DNA from: HRBIN12 sp964640965
GTDB taxonomy: Bacteria > Actinomycetota > UBA4738 > HRBIN12
Reading direction: 5' to 3'
NCBI GenBank assembly: GCA_964640965.1
Contig: CAZXJB010000019.1
Span: 1-28,420 of the forward strand
DNA: 28,420 bases
Shown here: positions 1-6,604 of the stretch, one piece after another
Layout of the letters: each line of letters begins with the position of its first letter
Position numbering within the stretch: position 1 is the first letter of the stretch
Made by a program: the position numbers and the translations under genes
Notes under the pieces: model-generated
Seen by the model: only the letters and a program-made list of their open reading frames with translations
What the model was told of the DNA's origin: nothing
Database searches by the model: none

Positions 1-140
1 CATCCGGCGAGGGTTGCGAGCTGCCACGGCAGCCGGGCGGACGCGCCGAGACCGAGGAGCACGCCGATGCCGGCCGAGATCGCCACCCGCGCTCCGGCCC
101 GGGTGTGCTTCCTCGCCTCGCGTGCCGCCTCGGCGCCCAC
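1..140 (-). CDS. DUF1345-like membrane protein, 5' end only
   Basis: Reading leftward from a GTG at 140-138, 46 codons stay open to the window edge. The product starts with a short basic stretch (REARKHTRAGAR) followed by a hydrophobic Gly/Ala/Leu segment and then SARLPWQLATLAG. A basic N-terminus, a first membrane helix and an LPWxLAxLAGW-like motif match my memory of DUF1345 membrane proteins, whose function is unknown. Only the N-terminus is present, so the family call is tentative. A TATCGT hexamer lies at 152-147, six bases before the GTG, with no Shine-Dalgarno, which suggests a leaderless start. The gene is divergent from the FAD oxidoreductase. It is too short and too truncated to say more. 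Confidence 0.5.
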   Translation of the reverse strand, partial: MGAEAAREARKHTRAGARVAISAGIGVLLGLGASARLPWQLATLAG

Positions 141-146
141 GGCCGG

Positions 147-193
147 ACGATACCGCCGAGGGGTTTGCCAGCGCGGGAGGCGCTCGGTAGATT
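147..193. promoter_or_regulatory. Divergent promoter region (oxidoreductase and DUF1345-like gene)
   Basis: On the plus strand TTGCCA (165-170, 5 of 6 matches to the -35 consensus) is followed after exactly 17 bases by TAGATT (188-193, 4 of 6 to the -10 consensus). Transcription would begin near 200, only a few bases before the GTG at 204, so the oxidoreductase mRNA would be almost leaderless. On the minus strand TATCGT (152-147) has the TANNNT form six bases before the GTG at 140, but I see no convincing -35 for it. The two promoters overlap, so a factor bound here could affect both genes. Confidence 0.55.
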
Positions 194-203
194 GCGCCTG
201 CCC

Positions 204-1826
204 GTGCACGCAGCCGAACGCGACGTCGTGATCATCGGGGGAGGCCACAACGGCCTCGCCTGCGCCGCGTACCTCGCCAAGGCCGGGCTCGACGTGCTCG
301 TCCTGGAGCGTCGCGAGGTGCTTGGGGGCGCGGCCGCGACGGAGGAGCCCTGGCCCGGCTACCGGGTCTCGAGCGCGGCCTACGTGGTGTCGCTCATGCC
401 GCCCGAGGTCGTCGCCGAGCTCGAGCTGAAGCGCTTCGGGTACGAGGTCTCGATCATCACCCCGGACTACTTCGTGCCCTTCCCGGACGGGACCTCGCTC
501 ACGCTGTGGGGGGACGTCGCGCGCGACACGGCGAACATCGCGAAGCTCTCCAAGGCCGACGCCGACGCATACGCGGAGTTCGACCGCTACTTCGACCGGA
601 TCGCGAGCCTCCTCAAGGACCTGCTCTTCGTCGTGCCGCCGAACCTGCGCCTCACCGACCTGCCCGCGTGGCTGCGCACCGCGGGCAAGGTCCGCTCCTG
701 GAGCGGCCGGGACGTCGCGGAGCTCGTCCGTCTGTTCACGATGAGCGCCGCCGACTTCCTCGACGAGTGGTTCGAGGACGAGCGCGTGAAGGGCGCGCTC
801 GCGACCCAGGCCATCATCGGGGCCTGGTGCGGGCCCATGACCCCGGGCTCGGCCTACGTGCTGATGCACCACTGGATCGGGGAGGTCGACGGGCACGCCG
901 GCGCGTGGGGCTGGGTCAAGGGGGGCATGGGAGGGGTCTCGGCCGCGATCGCGCGGGCCGCCCAGGCGCACGGCGCCGAGGTCCGGACCGGTGTCGAGGT
1001 CCGGCGCGTGGCGATCAACAGCTCCGGCCGCGCGGTGGGGGTCGAGCTCGCGGACGGCTCGCTCGTGCGGGCGCGGCGGGTGGTCTCGAGCGCCCACCCG
1101 ATCACCTCCTACCTCGGCCTCGTCGGCGAGGAGCGCCTGCCCGAGCAGGTGGTCCGCGACGTCAAGCGGTTCCGGACGCGCTCGGGCTCGGTGAAGCTGA
1201 ACGTCGCCCTCGGGGAGCTCCCGACCTTCCCGAGCTGGGACCAGGACGGCGAGCTCCACCGCGGCCTCGTCGCGGTCTCCCCCTCGATCGAGTACCTCGA
1301 GCGAGCCTGGGACGACGCGAAGTACGGCCGCATGTCCGAGCGCCCCTACCTCGAGGTCGTCTTCCCCACGGCGCACGAGCCCGAGGGGCTCGCGCCCGAG
1401 GGCAAGCACCTCATGCTGGGGTTCAGCCAGTACGGCCCCTACGAGCTCCGCGAGGGCTCGTGGGACGAGGGCGGGCGCGAGGAGTACGCGCGGCGCGCGC
1501 TCGGGGCGCTGGCCGAGTTCTCGCCGAACCTGCTCGATGCGGTCGAGATGGTCGAGGTCCTTGCGCCGCGGGACCTCGAGGAGCGGTTCGGGCTGCTCGG
1601 GGGCAACATCATGCAGGGTGAGCTCACGCCGGACCAGATGTTCAGCCTCCGGCCCATCCCCGGCTACGGGGACTACCGGACGCCGGTCGCCGGGTACTAC
1701 CTCTGTGGGGCGGGTACGCACCCGGGCGGCGGGGTCATGGCCGTGTGCGCGCGGAACGCCTCGAAGGTGATCCTCGCCGACCACCGCCGGGAGCGGATCG
1801 GCGAGCGCCTGCGGCTGCGGCGGTAG
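204..1826 (+). CDS. FAD-dependent phytoene-dehydrogenase-like oxidoreductase (PYROXD2-like)
   Basis: A 540-aa flavoprotein of the phytoene desaturase/amine oxidase superfamily. The N-terminus has the dinucleotide-binding fold: a beta strand, GGGHNGL at residues 12-18, and E35 at the end of the second strand to hold the FAD ribose. LGGAA follows at about 40-44. The C-terminal FAD motif is visible in YYLCGAGTHPGGGVM and CARNASKVI. The length fits the family (about 520-550 aa). I chose GTG at 204 because the extra 33 codons upstream overlap a good promoter and precede the Rossmann strand without homology; ATG at 105 is therefore unlikely. No carotenoid genes are nearby, and many homologues are generic NAD(P)/FAD oxidoreductases of unknown substrate, so a carotenoid role should not be assumed. 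The DeoR gene follows after 12 bases, probably on the same transcript. Confidence 0.82.
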   Translation: MHAAERDVVIIGGGHNGLACAAYLAKAGLDVLVLERREVLGGAAATEEPWPGYRVSSAAYVVSLMPPEVVAELELKRFGYEVSIITPDYFVPFPDGTSLTLWGDVARDTANIAKLSKADADAYAEFDRYFDRIASLLKDLLFVVPPNLRLTDLPAWLRTAGKVRSWSGRDVAELVRLFTMSAADFLDEWFEDERVKGALATQAIIGAWCGPMTPGSAYVLMHHWIGEVDGHAGAWGWVKGGMGGVSAAIARAAQAHGAEVRTGVEVRRVAINSSGRAVGVELADGSLVRARRVVSSAHPITSYLGLVGEERLPEQVVRDVKRFRTRSGSVKLNVALGELPTFPSWDQDGELHRGLVAVSPSIEYLERAWDDAKYGRMSERPYLEVVFPTAHEPEGLAPEGKHLMLGFSQYGPYELREGSWDEGGREEYARRALGALAEFSPNLLDAVEMVEVLAPRDLEERFGLLGGNIMQGELTPDQMFSLRPIPGYGDYRTPVAGYYLCGAGTHPGGGVMAVCARNASKVILADHRRERIGERLRLRR

Positions 1827-1838
1827 CCGGGGGCCGCC

Positions 1839-2615
1839 GTGGGCCGGTCGCTCCCCGCCGAGCGGCGCCGACGCATCCTCGAGCTGCTCGCCGAGCGCGG
1901 CGCCGTCCGCGTCGGGGAGCTCGTCGAGGCCCTCGGGGTCTCGGAGTTCACGATCCGTCGGGACCTGGCGGCCCTCGCCGCCCTCGGGGCCCTGGAGCGC
2001 TCGCACGGGGGCGCGGTGGCATCCGGCCCCCGCGTCCCGGCGATGGCGCCGGCCGAGCGGTCGGAGGCCAAGCGGGCGATCGGCCGCGCCGCCGCCGCCC
2101 TCGTCGGCCCGGGCGAGACCGTGTTCCTGAACGGAGGCTCGACGACCCTCGAGGTGCTCCGGCACCTCGCCGTCCCGGCCACGGTGATCACGAACAACGT
2201 CCTCGCGGCGCTCGAGCCCGCGCGGGAGCTGGAGGTCATCCTGCTCGGCGGGCACGTCCGGCCGGACCCGGCCGGCCGGACCGTGGTGGGCCCGTTCGCG
2301 ACCGAGCTCCTGCGGCGCACCTTCGCGACGAGGGCCGTGCTCGGCGTGGGCGGCATCTCCTCCGAGGCCGGGGTGACCACGCCGATCGCCGCAGAGGCCG
2401 AGATCGCCGAGCGGATGATCGAGCACACGCGGGGGCCGGTCGTGGTCGTGGCCGATCGGTCGAAGCTCGGTCGGGTGACCGAGTTCGCCGTCTGCCCCCT
2501 CGAGCGGGTGGACGTGCTCGTGACGGACGCTGATCCGCCCCGCCCCGAGGCCCTCGCGCTCGAGCGGGCCCAGGTGGTCGTCACCTCGGGCCGGGTCGGC
2601 GGCGAGCGCGGCTGA
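1839..2615 (+). CDS. DeoR-family transcriptional regulator
   Basis: A 258-aa regulator with the two usual DeoR domains. The N-terminal winged helix-turn-helix spans about residues 8-60 (RRRILELLAE, VSEFTIRRDLAALAALG, then the SHGGAV wing). The C-terminal DeoRC effector domain begins with KRAIGRAAAALV and GETVFLNGGSTT and includes VITNN and VVVADRSKLG, the segments that bind sugar phosphates in characterised members. The start is GTG at 1839, 12 bases after the oxidoreductase stop, with only a weak ribosome site. DeoR proteins usually repress sugar or nucleoside catabolic operons in response to a phosphorylated intermediate. No sugar kinase or transporter is in the window, so the target is unknown; autoregulation with the oxidoreductase is one possibility. 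Confidence 0.88.
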   Translation: MGRSLPAERRRRILELLAERGAVRVGELVEALGVSEFTIRRDLAALAALGALERSHGGAVASGPRVPAMAPAERSEAKRAIGRAAAALVGPGETVFLNGGSTTLEVLRHLAVPATVITNNVLAALEPARELEVILLGGHVRPDPAGRTVVGPFATELLRRTFATRAVLGVGGISSEAGVTTPIAAEAEIAERMIEHTRGPVVVVADRSKLGRVTEFAVCPLERVDVLVTDADPPRPEALALERAQVVVTSGRVGGERG

Positions 2616-2711
2616 TCGGGTCCGTGTGACCGGACTCGCGTGATATCGCCCGGATGTGCTCGGACGTGGGGCGCGAACCGCCTGGATATGACCGATTGCT
2701 CCGACACAGGG

Positions 2712-2739
2712 TTGACAGGCCGTTCAGCGCCTCTACACT
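2712..2739 (+). promoter_or_regulatory. Promoter of the ilv-leu-cimA operon
   Basis: A perfect -35 hexamer TTGACA (2712-2717), a 16-base spacer and TACACT (2734-2739, 4 of 6 matches to TATAAT) form the best promoter in the window. Transcription should begin around 2745-2748. That leaves almost no untranslated leader before the ATG at 2749 of the leader peptide. The 97 bases between the DeoR stop and this promoter show no other clear feature and no U-tract terminator. Confidence 0.8.
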
Positions 2740-2748
2740 GGGGAAACC

Positions 2749-2802
2749 ATGTGGAAGAAGGACGAGCGTTCGGCGGATCCGACCCTCGTACTTATCGTGT
2801 AG
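2749..2802 (+). CDS. Branched-chain amino acid leader peptide (attenuator control peptide)
   Basis: A 17-codon ORF encodes MWKKDERSADPTLVLIV and stops at TAG 2800-2802. Its last five codons are CTC GTA CTT ATC GTG: Leu, Val, Leu, Ile, Val, exactly the three end products of the operon that follows. The block lies directly before a long hairpin and an intrinsic terminator. In a classical attenuator, a ribosome stalling here when Leu-, Val- or Ile-tRNA is uncharged would change the folding downstream and let polymerase pass. Similar leader peptides precede ilvB in other actinobacteria such as Corynebacterium glutamicum. There is no Shine-Dalgarno, and the ATG lies at or within a few bases of the predicted transcription start, so it is probably translated as a leaderless message. 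Confidence 0.85.
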   Translation: MWKKDERSADPTLVLIV

Positions 2803-2836
2803 GCGCGGCCTGGGCCGGCTCGGCCCGGGACGCGCC
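2802..2836 (+). promoter_or_regulatory. Leader hairpin after the control codons
   Basis: A long imperfect inverted repeat starts at the last base of the leader-peptide stop codon. GGCGCG (2802-2807) pairs with CGCGCC (2831-2836). After a single G/A mismatch, CCTGGGCCG (2809-2817) pairs with CGGCCCGGG (2821-2829) around a three-base GCT loop, with one G-U pair. A ribosome stalled on the Leu/Val/Ile block would cover the left arm. This is the position of the 1:2 or pause hairpin in a classical attenuator. The only antiterminator pairing I can see by eye is weak: CCGGG (2825-2829) with CTCGG (2845-2849), including one G-U pair. The alternative fold therefore needs computation. Confidence 0.65.
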
Positions 2837-2840
2837 CGAT

Positions 2841-2865
2841 GCCCCTCGGACCCCGAGGGGCTTTT
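2841..2865 (+). terminator. Attenuator intrinsic terminator
   Basis: GCCCCTCGG (2841-2849) pairs perfectly with CCGAGGGGC (2853-2861) around a three-base loop, giving a 9-bp stem followed at once by TTTT (2862-2865). It is the only clear stem-plus-U-tract terminator I see in the window. It lies between the leader peptide and the first structural gene, where it would stop the operon rather than end a gene, so it is best read as an attenuator. The U run is short, which may make termination partial. Confidence 0.8.
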
Positions 2866-2909
2866 CGCACCCCGGCCCCATGGCCCGGCCCGCAGGGAAG
2901 GAGCGAACG

Positions 2910-3233
2910 ATGCGATACGAGTTCGAGCGCGAGGGACGCGTGCTCGCGACGGTCCTGTGGGAGGGACCGGCGCAGGTGACCGTCGAGGTCGCCGACGCCG
3001 CCGACCGCCCGCAGTTCGACCGGTTCTTCGGGGAGGAGGTCGTCTACCTCGACGCCGGCCTGGACTTCGGGGGTGGGATGTCCGAGGGCGGCCTCACGAC
3101 CCGTCGACGGGACTGGAGCGCGTGGGAGTTCGAGCGACAGGTGCGCAACCTGGCGCACAAGCTGGGCTGCACGGTTCGGCGCGTGGAGACCGGCCCCGTC
3201 GAGGGCCGCCCGGAGGAGGTGGGCGCTCGGTGA
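2910..3233 (+). CDS. Uncharacterised 107-aa protein, first gene of the ilv operon
   Basis: I do not recognise this family. The ATG at 2910 has a strong ribosome site, AAGGAG at 2898-2903, six bases upstream, and the frame is open for 107 codons. The start MRYEFEREGRVLATVLWEGP and the following VTVEVAD look like short beta strands. Then come an acidic, aromatic middle (QFDRFFGEEVVYLD), a Gly-rich loop (DFGGGMSEGG) and a basic helix-like end (WSAWEFERQVRNLAHKLG). There is no signal peptide, membrane segment or cysteine cluster. Its stop overlaps the ilvB start as GTGA, so the two genes are probably translationally coupled and the protein is controlled by the attenuator. It is too dissimilar to ACT domains to call it a regulatory subunit; a helper or regulator of the pathway is possible but unproven. 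Confidence 0.75.
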   Translation: MRYEFEREGRVLATVLWEGPAQVTVEVADAADRPQFDRFFGEEVVYLDAGLDFGGGMSEGGLTTRRRDWSAWEFERQVRNLAHKLGCTVRRVETGPVEGRPEEVGAR

Positions 3234-4975
3234 AGGTGACGGGCGCACAGGCGCTGTTCATGGCCCTCGAGGGCGAGGGCGTCGAGATCGCGTTCGGCAT
3301 CCCCGGCGGGGCGATCCTGCCGGCCTACGACCCCCTGATCGACTCGAAGATCCGGCACGTGCTCTGCCGCCACGAGCAGGGCGCCGGTCACGCCGCCGAG
3401 GGGTACGCGTGGGCGACCGGCAAGGTCGGCGTGGCCATCGCGACCTCGGGGCCGGGCGGCTGCAACCTCGTGACGCCCATCGCCGACGCGAAGATGGACT
3501 CCGTCCCGATCGTGGCGATCACGGGGCAGGTCCCGACGCCCGTCGTCGGCAACGACGCCTTCCAGGAGGCCGACATCACCGGCATCACGATGCCGATCAC
3601 CAAGCACAACTTCCTCGTCAAGGACGCGAACGAGCTCGCGGAGACGATCCGTGCCGCGTTCCACATCGCGCGCACCGGTCGCCCGGGCCCGGTGCTCGTC
3701 GACGTCCCCAAGGACGTGCAGCTCCAGGAGATCACCTGGCGCTGGCCGGAGGACGTGGACCTGCCGGGCTACAAGCCGACGACGAAGGGGAACCTGAGGC
3801 AGGTCCGTGAGGCCGTGAAGCTGATCCTCGCCTCGGAGCGGCCGGTGCTCTACGTCGGCGGCGGCGTGATCAAGGCGGACGCGTCGAAGGAGCTCTACCG
3901 GCTCGCCGTGGATGGGCGCCTGCCGGTGGTCACGACCCTGATGGCGCGCGGTGCGTTCCCGGACGACCACGAGCTCGCGCTCGGCATGCCCGGCATGCAC
4001 GGGTGCTACGCGGCGGTGACCGCGATGCAGAGGGCGGACCTGCTGATCGCGCTCGGCGCGCGGTTCGACGATCGGGTGACCGGCCAGCTCGCAACCTTCG
4101 CCCCGCACGCGAAGGTCATCCACGTCGACATCGACCCGGCCGAGATCGGCAAGAACCGCGCGGCGGACGTGCCGATCGTCGGCGACGCGAAGGACGTCAT
4201 CGCGAAGCTCCACGCCGAGCTGAAGCGGGGCCAGGAGGAGGCGGGCGGCGTCCCGGATCGCTCGGCGTGGCTCGCCACGCTCGAGCGGTGGAAGCGGGAG
4301 CACCCGCTCCGGTACGAGCAGCCCGCCGACGGCCCGATCAAGCCGCAGTTCGCGATCCAGCGCCTCTACGAGCACGCGAGGGACGCGATCGTGGTGTCGG
4401 GCGTCGGGCAGCACCAGATGTGGGCGAGTCAGTTCTGGCGCTTCTCCGAGCCCCGGACCTGGATCAACTCGGGCGGACTGGGCACGATGGGGTTCGCGGT
4501 GCCGGCGGCGCTCGGCGCGGCGGCCGGCCGCCCCGACCGTCGCGTCATCGCGATCGACGGGGACGGCTGCTTCCAGATGACCGCCCAGGAGCTCGCGACC
4601 TCGACGACGGAGAGGATCCCGTTCATCACCGCGATCATCAACAACGCGCACCTCGGGATGGTGCGGCAGTGGCAGGAGCTCTTCTACGAGGAGCGCTACT
4701 CGCAGGTGTACCTGTCCCATGAGGTCCCGGACTACGCGAAGCTCGCGGAGGCCTACGGGTGCGTGGGCCTGCGCGCCGAGCACCCCGAGGACGTCGACGC
4801 GGTGATCGAGAAGGCGCTGTCGGTGACCGACCGCAGCGTCGTGATCGACTTCCGGTGCGACCCGCGGGAGATGGTCTTCCCGATGGTGCCCGCCGGGGCG
4901 AGCAACGACGACATCATCCTCGGGCCCGAGCAGATCAAGCCCGTGAAGGACCCCGCGGAGGCTCCGGTGGCATGA
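3230..4975 (+). CDS. ilvB: Acetolactate synthase, large (catalytic) subunit
   Basis: This enzyme condenses two pyruvates to 2-acetolactate (valine/leucine) or pyruvate with 2-oxobutyrate to 2-aceto-2-hydroxybutyrate (isoleucine), using thiamine diphosphate, Mg2+ and FAD. The 581-aa product has the three ThDP-enzyme domains. The catalytic glutamate is E49 in RHEQGAGHAAEGYA, followed by GVAIATSGPGGCN. The ThDP/Mg motif starts at GDG (444-446) and ends at NN (471-472), with GMVRQWQELFY after it. The GTG start at 3230 has GGAGGAGGT nine bases upstream and shares GTGA with the preceding gene, so the longer open frame upstream is not coding. ilvN follows with an ATGA overlap, which fits assembly of the two subunits. 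Confidence 0.96.
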   Translation: MKVTGAQALFMALEGEGVEIAFGIPGGAILPAYDPLIDSKIRHVLCRHEQGAGHAAEGYAWATGKVGVAIATSGPGGCNLVTPIADAKMDSVPIVAITGQVPTPVVGNDAFQEADITGITMPITKHNFLVKDANELAETIRAAFHIARTGRPGPVLVDVPKDVQLQEITWRWPEDVDLPGYKPTTKGNLRQVREAVKLILASERPVLYVGGGVIKADASKELYRLAVDGRLPVVTTLMARGAFPDDHELALGMPGMHGCYAAVTAMQRADLLIALGARFDDRVTGQLATFAPHAKVIHVDIDPAEIGKNRAADVPIVGDAKDVIAKLHAELKRGQEEAGGVPDRSAWLATLERWKREHPLRYEQPADGPIKPQFAIQRLYEHARDAIVVSGVGQHQMWASQFWRFSEPRTWINSGGLGTMGFAVPAALGAAAGRPDRRVIAIDGDGCFQMTAQELATSTTERIPFITAIINNAHLGMVRQWQELFYEERYSQVYLSHEVPDYAKLAEAYGCVGLRAEHPEDVDAVIEKALSVTDRSVVIDFRCDPREMVFPMVPAGASNDDIILGPEQIKPVKDPAEAPVA

Positions 4976-5547
4976 ACGGGGACGGCAACGGCAGGCGTCT
5001 GCACACGATCTCGGTCCTCGTCGAGGACAAGCCCGGCGTGCTCACGCGCGTGGCGGGGCTGTTCGCGGCCCGGGGCTTCAACATCGACTCGCTCGCGGTG
5101 GGTCCGACCGCGGAGCCCGGCCTGTCGCGCATGACGATCGTCGTGCAGGTCGACCGCAAGCCGCTGGAGCAGGTCACGAAGCAGCTGAACAAGCTCATCA
5201 ACGTCATCAAGATCATCGAGCTCGAGGCGGGGGAGGCCGTCGAGCGGGAGCTCATGCTCGTGAAGGTCCGCGCCGAGGGCGAGGCCCGCGCGCGCGTGCT
5301 CGAGATCTGCGACGTGTTCCGCGTCCGGGTGCTCGACGTGACGCACCGGGCGCTGACGATCGAGGCGACGGGCTCGCCCGACAAGCTCGAGGCCCTGCTC
5401 GCGCTGCTCCGGGACTTCGGGATCGTGGAGCTCGCGCGGACCGGCCGGATCGCGCTCGCGCGCGGCGACGCCGGCATCAGGGACCGCGGCCGTCGGCTGC
5501 GGGTGGCGGGTGCGCCCGAGCCGGAGTGGACCGGCGGCGGCGTGTGA
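4972..5547 (+). CDS. ilvN: Acetolactate synthase, small (regulatory) subunit
   Basis: The regulatory subunit that stimulates IlvB and gives feedback inhibition, normally by valine. The N-terminal ACT domain begins at about residue 11: HTISVLVEDKPGVLTRVAGLF, then GFNIDSLAVG and SRMTIVV. The C-terminal ALS small-subunit domain follows (ERELMLVKV, then GSPDKLEALLALLRDFGIVELARTG). The length of 191 aa is somewhat above the usual 160-175, because of a tail of about 25 residues rich in Arg and Gly after GRIALARGDAG. The start ATG overlaps the ilvB stop (ATGA). The 40 bases before ilvC contain its ribosome site and no terminator. Confidence 0.95.
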   Translation: MNGDGNGRRLHTISVLVEDKPGVLTRVAGLFAARGFNIDSLAVGPTAEPGLSRMTIVVQVDRKPLEQVTKQLNKLINVIKIIELEAGEAVERELMLVKVRAEGEARARVLEICDVFRVRVLDVTHRALTIEATGSPDKLEALLALLRDFGIVELARTGRIALARGDAGIRDRGRRLRVAGAPEPEWTGGGV

Positions 5548-5587
5548 GAACGGGTCCGGCATGGACGAGAGACGGAGGAGAACGACG

Positions 5588-6604
5588 ATGGCGACGATCT
5601 ACCGTGAGGCCGACACCGACCGCTCGGCCCTCGAGGGACAGCGGATCGCGGTGCTCGGGTTCGGCAGCCAGGGGCACGCGCACGCCCTGAACCTGGGCGA
5701 CTCCGGCTTCGACGTGCGGGTGGGGCTACGCGAGGGCTCGGCCTCCTGGGCCAAGGCCGAGGAGGCCGGCCTGCGCGTGCTGCCGACGGCCGAGGCCGTC
5801 GCCGAGTCCGACGTCGCGATGGTGCTCCTGCCGGACACCGCCCACGCCAAGGTCTACGCCGAGGACATCGCGCCGAACCTCAAGGCCGGGGACATGCTGA
5901 TGTTCGCCCACGGGTTCTCGATCCACTTCGGGACGGTCGTGCCGCCCGAGGACGTGGACGTCACGATGATCGCCCCGAAGGGCCCGGGGCACCTCGTCCG
6001 ACGCACCTACCAGGAGGGGATCGGCACCCCGGCGCTCGTCGCGGTGCAGCAGGACGCGACCGGGAAGGCGCTCGAGCGCGCCCTCGCCTACGGGGCGGGG
6101 ATCGGCGCGGCGCGGGCCGGGATCATCCGCACGACGTTCCAGGAGGAGACCGAGACCGACCTGTTCGGCGAGCAGACGGTGCTCTGCGGCGGCATCTCGG
6201 CCCTCGTGGAGGCCGGGTTCGAGACCCTCGTCGAGGCCGGGTACCAGCCGGAGATCGCCTACTTCGAGTGCCTCCACGAGCTGAAGCTCATCGTGGACCT
6301 GGTCTACGAGGGCGGGCTGTCCTGGATGCGCTACTCGGTCTCGGACACGGCCGAGTGGGGCGACTACCTGAGCGGACCGCGCGTGGTCGACGCCGGCGTC
6401 CGCGAGCGCATGCGCGAGATCCTGGAGGAGATCCGCAGCGGCGCCTTCGCGAGGGAGTGGATCGGGGAGGCCGAGGCCGGCTTCCCCCACTTCCTCGCGC
6501 TGCGCCGCGAGGCGCGCGCCGCGCAGATCGAGCAGGTCGGCCGCGAGCTCCGGAGGATGATGCCGTGGCTGAGGTCGGAGGAGAAGGTGGTTCCCGATGC
6601 CTGA
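5588..6604 (+). CDS. ilvC: Ketol-acid reductoisomerase (class I)
   Basis: It isomerises and reduces acetolactate (or acetohydroxybutyrate) to the dihydroxy acid with NADPH and Mg2+. The 338-aa length is typical of class I enzymes. The Rossmann motif GFGSQGHAHALNL starts at residue 24. The cofactor loop GLREGSASWAKA with paired serines is the NADPH-preferring type. Metal and catalytic residues are in place: H108 (MFAHGF), K131 (APKGPGH), D191 and E195 (ETDLFGEQ), E227 and E231 (YFECLHELK). ATG at 5588 is chosen because AGGAG lies seven bases upstream; an in-frame ATG at 5561 (adding nine residues, MDERRRRTT) has no good ribosome site. leuA overlaps its end by 8 bases. Confidence 0.96.
   Translation: MATIYREADTDRSALEGQRIAVLGFGSQGHAHALNLGDSGFDVRVGLREGSASWAKAEEAGLRVLPTAEAVAESDVAMVLLPDTAHAKVYAEDIAPNLKAGDMLMFAHGFSIHFGTVVPPEDVDVTMIAPKGPGHLVRRTYQEGIGTPALVAVQQDATGKALERALAYGAGIGAARAGIIRTTFQEETETDLFGEQTVLCGGISALVEAGFETLVEAGYQPEIAYFECLHELKLIVDLVYEGGLSWMRYSVSDTAEWGDYLSGPRVVDAGVRERMREILEEIRSGAFAREWIGEAEAGFPHFLALRREARAAQIEQVGRELRRMMPWLRSEEKVVPDA

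Noticed and set aside
204..1826. Carotenoid phytoene desaturase (crtI)
   Set aside because: The fold and FAD motifs fit, but no carotenoid gene is nearby and the C-terminal motif GTHPGGGVMAVCARNA is also typical of the PYROXD2-like group, so the specific name is not supported.
2866..2909. T-box or riboswitch control of the ilv operon
   Set aside because: No T-box sequence (UGGN-type bulge) or long specifier structure is seen. The control peptide and adjacent terminator explain the leader more simply.
2654..3229. Upstream extension of the ilvB frame
   Set aside because: It runs through the promoter, leader peptide, terminator and unknown gene in another frame. The ThDP-enzyme fold begins at the GTG at 3230, which has a good ribosome site.
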